This document shows positions 45,275-53,892 of a stretch of 64,000 bases of DNA, piece by piece. Position 1 is the first letter of the stretch. Each line of letters opens with the position of its first letter. The notes under the pieces were generated by a model that saw only the letters and a list, made by a program, of their open reading frames with translations, was not told where the DNA came from and did not search any database. The position numbers were made by a program, and so were the translations under genes. The stretch covers positions 1,240,001-1,304,000 of the forward strand of contig NZ_QPES01000001.1 in the NCBI RefSeq assembly GCF_009455685.1. Reading direction: 5' to 3'. The stretch comes from Paraburkholderia hayleyella (GTDB lineage: Bacteria > Pseudomonadota > Gammaproteobacteria > Burkholderiales > Burkholderiaceae).

Positions 45275-45308
45275 TAAAGCCCTGATTCGTCAGGGCTTTT
45301 CTTTTTTG
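45275..45308 (+). terminator. terminator after tRNA-Cys
   Basis: Stem aagccctga/tcagggctt with ttcg tetraloop, then a T-rich run (ttttcttttttg). Confidence 0.9.
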
Positions 45309-45790
45309 TGCGCATTGTCCATTGTCATATATGGGACTGCGCCGTCTAAAGTAGTACAAAGCCCTCTCTAGCACTCAAATAAAGCGCCAAACCACTCGCA
45401 TATCGACTGATTGACTAATTGGTCGTTTGCGTGGGTTTGTTGCGGGGCTATGTCCACAAAAAGAATGCGTTTGCCACGGGATGTGGGAATACATCATTCG
45501 AGCCACTTTCCTTGGCCTTCGATACGGAGGTCGAGAGCGATACATACGTTCGGCGCCTGGATTCATTTGAACACCCCCTTGGTACATCGACCGCACCCCA
45601 TTTTCAGATTTATCCGATCGTGTTTTATCTGATGATTTTCTAGCCTGCCTGACAGGTGGCGGCAAGCTCATCCAGGCCGCACCCTGTCTCCCATACAGAT
45701 GCCCCGTGCCGTGCACACCGGCAAGCGGAACGCGTGCGGCTCAATACTGGCCAGCATCTAGCTCCTTTTCCGGAACCCACTCGCCTGCCC
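45309..45790. other. left end of island 2, no assignable gene
   Basis: The 482 bases between the tRNA-Cys terminator and vgrG hold only short frames without family features on either strand. No integrase gene and no repeat of the tRNA-Cys 3' end was seen here or near 58 kb. The vgrG promoter should lie here but I cannot place it. Confidence 0.4.
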
Positions 45791-48571
45791 ATGTTCAATC
45801 CTCTCCAGCCCCGCACGCTAGCCGTCTCCGGCGCAGCCCTGCCCACGTACGGCATGGATGGCCAGCCGATCCTCATCCCGGTCCGCCTGCAAGGCACCGA
45901 AACGCTCGGCCGACTGCATGACTGCTGTTACCGGCTCACTCTTAAAAGCGATGACGCGCTGGCGTTTTCGCCGAGCCTGACGGCTAGCCTGGATCTGGAC
46001 AGCGTGATCGGCACCGAAGTGACCGTGCGAATCGAGATCGAGGGCAAGGGGCACTTTGTCCCGGGCCAGTTGGGAAGCGCGGGCGCAGGCAATATCGGCG
46101 CGGGGGTACGGGAAATCACGGGCATCGTAACCCGCGCGCGCATGGCTGGTGAGGATGGCCGCTCAATGGTCTACGAACTGGAACTGCGCCCCTGGCTGTA
46201 TCTGGCCACGCTCAGCCAGGACTGCCGGATTTTCCAGAACATGGATGTCATGCAGATCACCGATGCGGTGCTCGGCAAATACCTCTTCCCGCTCGAAAAG
46301 CGCCTGTATGCCCGCGTAAGCGCGAACGGCTATCCGGTGCGCGATATCCAGCGCCAGGCCTGGGAAACGGACTGGGCCTTTCTCCAGCGGCTATGGGAAG
46401 AATGGGGTATCTGGTGGTGGATGGAATACAGCGACGGCCGGGCGCGGCTCGTGCTGGGCGATGCGCTTGCCGGGCACACGCCCCACGGCCCGGCATATGA
46501 AACCATTCGCTATGTCTCGCCAACCGGCAAGCGCATTGACGAAGAACACATTCACGAACTGTCGGTGACAAGCCGGCTGACGGGCGGCCGCGTCACGCTG
46601 GTTGACTACGACTACACGCAGCCCCGCGCAAACCTCCGAGTGGAACACCCGGACCCGCGCAAGACGGCCCAGGCGGATCAGGAAAGCTACGAATGGGCCG
46701 ACTATAGCCAGCCGCAGGCAGGGCCGATGGGGATGTCTGGCGAGCGCAACAATCCGCAGGCCGAGGCGCAGTATCTGGCGCGCGTGCGCATGGAAGCCCG
46801 ACGCAGTGCCGGATTGCGGGCACACGGCAGGGGCAGCCTGCGCGGCCTGAGTACCGGGTACACCTTCACGCTGGCAGGCTATCCGCAGCAGGACGCGAAT
46901 CGCGAATACCTGGTGGTGTCCTGTACGCTCGATATCGAGGATATCGGGGTGCAGTCCGGCGCGGGCCAATCGTACCGCTGCGAGACGGCGTTCGAGCTCC
47001 ATCCGCTCGGGGAGCCGTTCCGGCTTGAGCGCAGCGTCGGGAAGCCGTTTATCCGCGGGCTGGAAAAAGCGCTGGTGGTGGGCCCCGCCGGGCAGGTCAC
47101 ATGGACGGATGCACTGGGGCGCGTGAAGGTGCAGTTCGCGTGGGACCGTGAAGGCCAGAACGACGAGCATTCGGGTATCTGGCTCAGGGTGGTGCAGCCG
47201 TGGCAGGGCGCGAACATGGGGACGGCCTTTATCCCGCGCATCGGTCACGAAGTCACCGTGGACCATTATCACGGCGACCCTGACCTGCCCATCGTGACGG
47301 CCAGCGTGCCCAACCCGTTCAATGGCCCGGCGTATGAGCTGGCGGCTAACAACCCGGTTTCCGGCTTTCGCGGCCAGGAACATCATGGTTCGCAGTCCGG
47401 GCAGGTTCTCATCGACGACACCCGGGGCCAGATCCAGACGCAGGTGGCCAGCGACCATGGTACGTCGCAGCTCAGCCTGGGCAATTTGCGGCGCATCGCG
47501 GGCAGGAAGGGACGACAGGACGCACGGGGCCAGGGTTTCGATTTGCGCACCGATATGTGGGGCGTGCTGCGCGCGCTGATGGGGCTGCTAATCTCGACCG
47601 ATGGCCAGCCGGGAGCGCCGGGGCATGCGAAGAACGCCGATGAGGCGCTCGCCCGGCTCACACGGGCGCGCGAGCTCCACGAAAGCCTGACGGAGCTGGC
47701 GCAGCAGCACGAGGCGCAGCAGAAAAACGCGGACCAGAGTGAAGTTGCAAAGGCGATTGGGGCGCAGAACGATGCGATCCGGGGCGATGTGGCGGGCGCG
47801 GCGGGTCATGCCGGCGCCAGCGCTGGCGGGAACGATTTTCCGCAGTTGAAGGAGCGGCATATCGCCATGGCCAGTGGCGCGGGGATCGGCCTGACAGCGG
47901 AGAAAGGCACGCACATCGCCAGCAACGAAGATTTCGCCGTGACAGCGGGCCGGCATGCGGGCATCGCGGTTGGCCACTCGTTCTTCGTAAGCGTGGCCAA
48001 TGCGTTTTCGCTGTTTGTCCACCAGCTCGGCATCAGGCTGGTAGCGGCCTCGGGAAAGATACAGCTCGAGGCGCAAAGCGGCCAGATCGGGATCACCGCG
48101 AAGAAGGGCATTGAGCTGTCCAGCACGACAGACAGCATCATCCTGGGCGCGGCCAGGGAAATCCGGCTCAGGGCAGGCGACTCGGAGCTCGTCATCAATG
48201 CGGAGGGGATCACCGGCCGCACGCAGGGGCAGTTCCTGGTTCACGCGGCCAGTCACGTGAGCGAGGGGCCGCAAGGCAGCGGTAGCGGCTTTCCGCCGTT
48301 GCCCCAATCCGGACCAGGCCAGCTTGAGGTACTGCGGCAGTACGCGGGCGGTTTGCCGGTGAGTGGCAGCGCGTTCACGGTCACGGACAGTCTGGGCGCA
48401 GTGCACGCTGGCACGCTCGACGCGGCGGGCCGTGCCCTTGTAAGTGGGCTTGTCGCAGGCGCGGTCAGTGTGAAGCTGGGCAAGGATCCCCATGACCCAT
48501 GGGCACCTGGCAGCTACCAGAAGCCGCCCAGATGGAAGCCTGCGGATATCGGGGCCCCGGGCGTTACCTGA
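45791..48571 (+). CDS. vgrG: type VI secretion tip protein VgrG with C-terminal extension
   Basis: From 45791 (MFNPLQPRTLAVSGAALPTY) the protein is 926 residues. The gp27-like hub (about 1-400) includes AWETDWAFLQRLWEEWGIWW. The gp5-like OB domain follows with DALGRVKVQFAWDREGQND and WLRVVQPWQGANMGTAFIPR, the hallmark VgrG segments. DUF2345 lies at about 600-830. After residue 835 an extension resembling a transthyretin-like fold (GGLPVSGSAFTVTDSLGAVH) probably binds the effector. The rhs gene starts 9 bases later, so the downstream Rhs protein is the expected cargo. The upstream in-frame ATG at 45656 adds an unlikely segment. Confidence 0.94.
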   Translation: MFNPLQPRTLAVSGAALPTYGMDGQPILIPVRLQGTETLGRLHDCCYRLTLKSDDALAFSPSLTASLDLDSVIGTEVTVRIEIEGKGHFVPGQLGSAGAGNIGAGVREITGIVTRARMAGEDGRSMVYELELRPWLYLATLSQDCRIFQNMDVMQITDAVLGKYLFPLEKRLYARVSANGYPVRDIQRQAWETDWAFLQRLWEEWGIWWWMEYSDGRARLVLGDALAGHTPHGPAYETIRYVSPTGKRIDEEHIHELSVTSRLTGGRVTLVDYDYTQPRANLRVEHPDPRKTAQADQESYEWADYSQPQAGPMGMSGERNNPQAEAQYLARVRMEARRSAGLRAHGRGSLRGLSTGYTFTLAGYPQQDANREYLVVSCTLDIEDIGVQSGAGQSYRCETAFELHPLGEPFRLERSVGKPFIRGLEKALVVGPAGQVTWTDALGRVKVQFAWDREGQNDEHSGIWLRVVQPWQGANMGTAFIPRIGHEVTVDHYHGDPDLPIVTASVPNPFNGPAYELAANNPVSGFRGQEHHGSQSGQVLIDDTRGQIQTQVASDHGTSQLSLGNLRRIAGRKGRQDARGQGFDLRTDMWGVLRALMGLLISTDGQPGAPGHAKNADEALARLTRARELHESLTELAQQHEAQQKNADQSEVAKAIGAQNDAIRGDVAGAAGHAGASAGGNDFPQLKERHIAMASGAGIGLTAEKGTHIASNEDFAVTAGRHAGIAVGHSFFVSVANAFSLFVHQLGIRLVAASGKIQLEAQSGQIGITAKKGIELSSTTDSIILGAAREIRLRAGDSELVINAEGITGRTQGQFLVHAASHVSEGPQGSGSGFPPLPQSGPGQLEVLRQYAGGLPVSGSAFTVTDSLGAVHAGTLDAAGRALVSGLVAGAVSVKLGKDPHDPWAPGSYQKPPRWKPADIGAPGVT

Positions 48572-48580
48572 GCGTTCCTC

Positions 48581-51500
48581 ATGCCCCAGCCTCCCCCGCT
48601 TCTGCCCAGCATCGATGCAGCCGTTGTCCCACTTGACCAGATAACACTCGCCGACCTGTCGGCCGGCTCCGCCCGCTTCGATGCCTGGCTGCGCGAGTCA
48701 AGTGGAGGCTACGTAACACTGGAGCGAGTCCGGGACGTCTCCGCCTCCCTGCCGGTACTCGGCAACATCATGGCGGCGATCGACGTCTGCGGCGACATCG
48801 TGACGCTCGTCCAGAACCGCAACACCCCCCGCCCGGCGATCGACCAGACGCTGGACTGGGCGAGCCTGGGCATCAACCTGATCGGCGTGCTGCCGATCCC
48901 GGTTGGGACGGCCGCCGCACGCATGTCGCTGCGCCCGGCCCTGGGCATCGTGCGCAACGCCGTCAGGGAGGGTGCGAAAGACCTGGGCAGCGCCATCGTG
49001 GCGGTACTCGCGGCACACGTCACGGCCACGCTGATGGGCGAGCTGGAACCCTTTGTCCTGGAGGCGAAGGCGCGGCTCACGGCGCTGCTGAAGGACTGCG
49101 GCGACGAGGCAGAAAAACTCCTGGCCACCCTCGCCCGCGCGCTCGATGATCTCGCCGCCGGACAGCTGGCCGACCCCTCGGAGAACCGGAAAGCGGCGGA
49201 CCACAAGTTCTCGCAGGTATCGGCCAGCGCGCTCGTGCATAGCCCGCTGGAGACGGTTGACAACCTGTTCGACGCGCTCTGGGAGGTTGGCAAGGCGGCC
49301 ACGAAGGATGAGCTCAACCGGGTGACAGGGTTCGCCGCCACCCTCATGCCGGAAGAGGCAAAGGGCATGATCCGGCAGATGGCCACGGGGCTGCGCGAGG
49401 CCATCCCTGTCGTCAGGCAGCAGCTCGCCGGCATGGCCAGCGGGAAGGAAGGCACGATCATGTACATGCTCAACCTCCTGCTCCGTGCGCTACAGGTCTA
49501 CGAAAGCAGAAAGCATCGGCTTGAGGCGAGCGTCAGGAGCGACGCGGCCAACCAGGTGAAGAAGCAGCACGCAGGTGACCAGGTTGAAACACGCTCTGCC
49601 GAGGCGAAGGTGCGGATGCCTGGCCCGTCGGTGTGCGTAACCTGCCGTGCCGGACAGCCCAGGGCCGCGACGGGGGGCGCCATCGGCTTTGGGCTGGGCG
49701 AGGAATCCTTCAGCCATACTGATTTCGTCCTGCCCGGCACACTGGCTGTTGAATGGACCCGGACATACCGCTCGAACTTTGGCGCACATGATTCGGGCGG
49801 GCCGCTGGGGCCGCGCTGGACGACACCGTTTCATACCGGCTTCGAGATCCGGGGCGACACGCTCGTCTGTCACGATGCCTCGGGGCGCAGTGTCGATTAC
49901 CCGCTGCTGGCCACTGGCCAGGCGCATTACGACGCCATCGGGCAGAGCACGCTCACGCGCGTTTCGGAGACGCAGATCACGGTTACACGCGGCGGGCAAC
50001 TGAACGAGACCTACGGGCGCGAGGGCACGCGCTTTGTACTCAGGAGCATCACGGACCGTTCGGGCAATGCGCTGGTGCTCACCCATGCTGACGGGCGGCT
50101 GGCCACGGTCACGGGCAGTTCAGGCGAGATCGCGGGCCTCACGCACGATGAACACGGGCGCATCACGCGCATCGCGCTGCTCGATGAAGCAGGCCAGGAA
50201 GGACGCACCCTGGCCCGTTATACCTACGATGAAGCGGGTGACCTGAGCGGGGCGAGCGACGAAGATGGCGCGTCATGGAGCTATACGTACTCGCACCATC
50301 TCGTCACGCGCTACACGGACCGCACCGGACGCGGCATGAACCTGCAGTGGAATGGCACCCACCGTGAGGCGAAGGCAGTCCGCGAATGGGCCGATGACGG
50401 CACGTTCGACACGCGGCTCGAATGGCACGAGCGGCTACGCCTGACGCTTGTGACTGATGCGCTGGGCCACACCACGCAGCAGTACTACGACATCGATGGC
50501 TACCCGTACCGGGTCGTGTATCCGGACCACACTGAAGAATGGTTCTTCCGTGACGCTGCCAAAAACATCACCCGCCATGTCTATCCTGATGGCGCTGAAG
50601 AACAGTTCACGTGGGACGCGCGCGGCAACCTGGCTGCGCACACGGCACGCGATGGCCGCACGGCGTACTTCGTGCATGACCGGCATGACAACCTGACTGG
50701 TATCCAGGACCCGGAGGGGCATCGCTGGGAGCGGTATCACGACAGCAGGGGGAACGTGACGGAGGCGACGGACCCGCCCGGGCGCGTGACGAAGTACGCC
50801 TTTAACGATGCCGGATTGCCGGTGGAGATCACGGATCCGGAGGGGGGTAAAAAGCAGCTTGCGTGGCGACCTGATGGCCAGATCGAGCGCTACACGGACT
50901 GCCCGGGCAAGAGCACGACGTGGACATATGACGGGCGTGGCCGGCTCACGGCGATGCGCAACGCGGCAGGTGAAACCACCCGTTATGAATACGGGGCGGG
51001 GCAACGGGTGACACTGGTGCGGCCTGACAGGAGCCGTGAAGTGTTCGAACGCGATGCCGAGGGACGGCTGCTGACGCACACCGACGCCCTGAGCCGGCAG
51101 ACACACTACCGGTACAACGCAGCGGGCCTGGTTTCATCGCGCACAAATGCGCAGGGCGATGCGCTGTCCTATATCTGGAATCGGCTGGGCCAGATCGTGG
51201 GCCTGCGCAACGAGAACGGCAGCGAATACACGTTCGGCTATGACGCGGCCGGGCGGCTCACCAGCGAGAAGGGTTTCGACGGCAGGACCACCCGGTATTA
51301 CCGCGCGGCGGACAGCGGCGTGGTGACGCACCAGCTCGAAGGCGATGTGATGCAGGCCCTTGAGTACGATGCGATGGGGCGGCTCAAATGCCGCCGGGGC
51401 TGGAAGGCGCAGTTCAATGAGCGGGGGCGGGTGTTGCTGCAACCGCAGGACGGGGTGAAGGTGGAGAGCGAGTCGTTTGCGTACGACGGGCTGGGCCGCC

Positions 51501-53251
51501 TGCTGCATGCGAACAACGGGCATTCACGGGTACAGCGGTTTTACGATGCGGTGGGCAACCTCGAGCGCGAGACGCTGCGTATATGGATCGACCAGAAAGC
51601 ACACACCTTCGTCTGGCGGCACGAATATAACGGGCTGGATGTGCGGGTGGCGAGCGTGCGCCCTGATGGCCACCGGCTCGACTGGCTGACTTACGGGGCT
51701 GGCCACGTACATGGCCTGATGCTTGATGGTCGGGCAGTGGTGGATTTCGAGCGCGATGAGGCGCACCGGGAAACCGGGCGGGAGCTGGGTAACGGGCTGG
51801 GGCAGGTTACTACCCGGGATTCGGCTGGACGGCTCGCACATCAGGTGCTGCAGGGCATCAGGGAGCATCCCGCGGGCAAGCTCATGGAGCGGCGTTACCG
51901 CTATGACGCGGCGGGCCAGCTTGAGCAGGTTGGGGACATGCGGCGTGGCACGAGCCGCTATGCATATGACCCGCTCGGGAGGCTGACATGGGCCCAGTCG
52001 TCGCTGGGGGTGGAGACGTTCGCGTTTGATCCGGCGAGCAATTTGCTTGAGCGTGATGAACGGGATGAACACGGCATGGTCCTGTCCAGGCCGAAGAGCC
52101 GTTCCGCCCTGCTTGACAACCTGCTGAAGGACTACGCAGGCACGCACTACGAATACGATGAACGCGGCAACCTGCGCGAGCGCATGGCCCATGGCGAGAA
52201 AACGGTGTTTGGCTGGAACAGCTTCAACCGGATGGTGTCAGCGACTACGCGACAGATGGAGGCGACCTATGTCTACGACGCGCTGGGACGGCGGATAGCG
52301 AAGTCATCGGAAGCGCAGGTGCCGTGGAATCTGAATGCGGGAAGTGGCTGGAGGGATGCCGAGCGCAAACGCCTGAACCGGGAGTTTGGCTATGGTCTGA
52401 CGCTGTACGGCTGGGATGGTGACCTGCTGGCCTATGAAACGTCATGGGAAAAGCGCACGACGACGCATTATGTCTATGAGCCGGAGAGCTTCACGCCGCT
52501 CATGCAGGCGACGGGGGCAGCGGTGCCTGAAGCCACGGCGTCTGCGCCGCCGGTGTTTGACTCAGTCGCGTACTATCACTGCGACCAGATCGGGACGCCG
52601 CAGGAGCTGAGTGACGCAAACGGCGCGATCGCATGGAGTGCGTATTACCGTGCGTGGGGTGAGGCGCAGGAAGTGATTGGCGATGCAGCACGCAAGGCCG
52701 GGATCAGTAATCCGCTGCGCTTCGCGGGGCAGTACTTCGATCATGAGACGGGGCTGCATTACAACCGGCACCGGTATTATGATCCGCACACGGGGCGGTT
52801 TATCAGCAGGGATCCGATCGGGCTGGTGGGCGGGGTCAATGTTTATCAGTACGCGCCTAATCCTATCGAATGGATCGATCCGTTCGGATTGTCAAAAACG
52901 CCAGTCGGTGCAGGAAGAAAACAAGCGTCTCCAAAGGCGAACCAGAACGCTAAGTGCCCCTGTAGAAAGGCGTGGGAAGTGAACCGCTTTGATCGGGTCT
53001 GTGAGGCAATGTTAAACGGAACGCGCGTGAAATATTTCCGTGACCCCACTACAGAACTATGGTGGTCTCAAGATACCGAGGGGCATGGAGGATCTGCCTG
53101 GAAGGTAATGGCCCAAGTTGACAACAACCTGGTTCATAAACAAGATGCTGACATTTACGGCGACTATATGAGTAAACATAAGGGCGATACCGGCAAATCA
53201 ATGCCCACGGGCAATATGAAGTGTCGAGATGCTAAGGGAAACGGAGAATGA
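48581..53251 (+). CDS. rhs: Rhs polymorphic toxin, T6SS cargo
   Basis: The 1556-residue protein has an N-terminal part of about 345 residues with hydrophobic helices (LGINLIGVLPIPVGTAAA; IVAVLAAHVTATLMGEL). A DUF6531-type domain starts near 348 (CVTCRAGQPRAATGG), then come many YD/RHS repeats (YDAAGRLTSEKG, YRYDAAGQLEQVG) forming the shell. The core ends at about 1398-1437 with RYYDPHTGRFISRDPIGL and NVYQYAPNPIEWIDPFGL, the self-cleavage region. The last 119 residues are the variable toxin tip; it contains WWSQDTEGHGGSAWK, loosely like the Ntox21 type, but I do not assign it. No PAAR motif and no EagR-type chaperone gene were seen. Its stop overlaps the immunity candidate (ATGA). Confidence 0.9.
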   Translation: MPQPPPLLPSIDAAVVPLDQITLADLSAGSARFDAWLRESSGGYVTLERVRDVSASLPVLGNIMAAIDVCGDIVTLVQNRNTPRPAIDQTLDWASLGINLIGVLPIPVGTAAARMSLRPALGIVRNAVREGAKDLGSAIVAVLAAHVTATLMGELEPFVLEAKARLTALLKDCGDEAEKLLATLARALDDLAAGQLADPSENRKAADHKFSQVSASALVHSPLETVDNLFDALWEVGKAATKDELNRVTGFAATLMPEEAKGMIRQMATGLREAIPVVRQQLAGMASGKEGTIMYMLNLLLRALQVYESRKHRLEASVRSDAANQVKKQHAGDQVETRSAEAKVRMPGPSVCVTCRAGQPRAATGGAIGFGLGEESFSHTDFVLPGTLAVEWTRTYRSNFGAHDSGGPLGPRWTTPFHTGFEIRGDTLVCHDASGRSVDYPLLATGQAHYDAIGQSTLTRVSETQITVTRGGQLNETYGREGTRFVLRSITDRSGNALVLTHADGRLATVTGSSGEIAGLTHDEHGRITRIALLDEAGQEGRTLARYTYDEAGDLSGASDEDGASWSYTYSHHLVTRYTDRTGRGMNLQWNGTHREAKAVREWADDGTFDTRLEWHERLRLTLVTDALGHTTQQYYDIDGYPYRVVYPDHTEEWFFRDAAKNITRHVYPDGAEEQFTWDARGNLAAHTARDGRTAYFVHDRHDNLTGIQDPEGHRWERYHDSRGNVTEATDPPGRVTKYAFNDAGLPVEITDPEGGKKQLAWRPDGQIERYTDCPGKSTTWTYDGRGRLTAMRNAAGETTRYEYGAGQRVTLVRPDRSREVFERDAEGRLLTHTDALSRQTHYRYNAAGLVSSRTNAQGDALSYIWNRLGQIVGLRNENGSEYTFGYDAAGRLTSEKGFDGRTTRYYRAADSGVVTHQLEGDVMQALEYDAMGRLKCRRGWKAQFNERGRVLLQPQDGVKVESESFAYDGLGRLLHANNGHSRVQRFYDAVGNLERETLRIWIDQKAHTFVWRHEYNGLDVRVASVRPDGHRLDWLTYGAGHVHGLMLDGRAVVDFERDEAHRETGRELGNGLGQVTTRDSAGRLAHQVLQGIREHPAGKLMERRYRYDAAGQLEQVGDMRRGTSRYAYDPLGRLTWAQSSLGVETFAFDPASNLLERDERDEHGMVLSRPKSRSALLDNLLKDYAGTHYEYDERGNLRERMAHGEKTVFGWNSFNRMVSATTRQMEATYVYDALGRRIAKSSEAQVPWNLNAGSGWRDAERKRLNREFGYGLTLYGWDGDLLAYETSWEKRTTTHYVYEPESFTPLMQATGAAVPEATASAPPVFDSVAYYHCDQIGTPQELSDANGAIAWSAYYRAWGEAQEVIGDAARKAGISNPLRFAGQYFDHETGLHYNRHRYYDPHTGRFISRDPIGLVGGVNVYQYAPNPIEWIDPFGLSKTPVGAGRKQASPKANQNAKCPCRKAWEVNRFDRVCEAMLNGTRVKYFRDPTTELWWSQDTEGHGGSAWKVMAQVDNNLVHKQDADIYGDYMSKHKGDTGKSMPTGNMKCRDAKGNGE
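51775..52890 (+). repeat. Rhs core end, copy A (within the full rhs gene)
   Basis: This part of the rhs gene recurs as copy B (53911-55001) and as a shorter copy C (55695-56151). A and B differ by only a few percent; homology stops exactly where the toxin tips diverge. Confidence 0.92.
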
Positions 53252-53640
53252 TTCATAGCGCGGAAGAATTCAAGCAATATGTTGAAAGCGATAACGAAGA
53301 TGAGTTTCTAAAATCTCGAGAAGCCGCTTCAGATGACGTATGGTTTGATGTGCTGTCGAAGTATCCCGAACTGTCTCGACAAGTTGCGTTTAACAGCAGC
53401 ATTTCGGTACACGTGCTTGAGCGTTTATCGGAAAGCCGCGACAGCGAAGTCCGCTGGGACGTGGCAACAAAGCGAAGAATAAGCCGTACTACATTTGAGC
53501 GTTTGGCGCACGATATCGATGCAAGTATTAGGCATAGGATTGCATGCAATCCAAAAGTGCCAGAGGACATTCTGGTACAGCTTGCTTCGGACGAAGATGA
53601 GCTTGTTTCTGAGGCGGCGAAGAAAAGACTGAAGGCTTAA
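53248..53640 (+). CDS. HEAT-like protein, candidate immunity to the Rhs tip
   Basis: The 130-residue acidic protein has short helical repeats (VLERLSESRDSEVRWDVAT and FERLAHDIDASIRHRIACN) like small HEAT or leucine-rich variant repeat proteins. It overlaps the rhs stop by four bases, the standard immunity position. No signal peptide, so it would act in the cytoplasm; its target is then likely a cytosolic toxin. Base composition is AT-richer than the Rhs core. Confidence 0.72.
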   Translation: MIHSAEEFKQYVESDNEDEFLKSREAASDDVWFDVLSKYPELSRQVAFNSSISVHVLERLSESRDSEVRWDVATKRRISRTTFERLAHDIDASIRHRIACNPKVPEDILVQLASDEDELVSEAAKKRLKA

Positions 53641-53644
53641 CCAT

Positions 53645-53682
53645 AATGAACGAAGGGCCGCTTGCGCGGCCCTTCGTTCATT
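53645..53682. terminator. 17-bp hairpin ending Rhs cassette 1
   Basis: A perfect 17-bp stem (aatgaacgaagggccgc and complement) with loop ttgc, 5 bases after the immunity stop. It has no T-run. Its inner part aagggccgc/gcggccctt recurs at the end of cassette 2. Confidence 0.72.
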
Positions 53683-53892
53683 CGGCGGCAATGGTCAATC
53701 GCCCCTGTTCGACGTTGATCCTTACGCACTGCCCTGCTTCGAATTCGGCGTGCTCGATTCACCTTTCTGAGATCTCCATCCACGGATAAAACGGCGGATC
53801 GTTGGGATAGCCTTGAGGTTGCCATTGGCGATAGTGCCACGACTGCTGAATGGTCACGAACCGTTCCGTGAACCGCCCCGGATTGGATGGAG
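53678..53892 (-). pseudogene. symE-type toxin relic, truncated and with an in-frame stop
   Basis: The minus-strand phase reads GRFTERFVTIQQSWHYRQW, QPQGYPNDPPFYPWMEISER, a TGA at 53759-53761, then IEHAEFEAGQCVRINVEQ and GRLTIAAE to a TGA at 53678-53680. The last block matches the SymE pattern W-(I/L)-E-x-A-G-F-x2-G-x2-V-x-(V/I); TGA replaces the expected TGG (Trp). The N-terminus is cut by the junction with Rhs copy B. symE-like genes are often found next to rhs loci. It is not expected to be functional. Confidence 0.6.

Noticed and set aside
46391..47458. Minus-strand frame of 355 codons opposite vgrG, and similar frames opposite rhs and lepA
   Set aside because: They mirror well-supported plus-strand genes and lack ribosome-binding sites and motifs.
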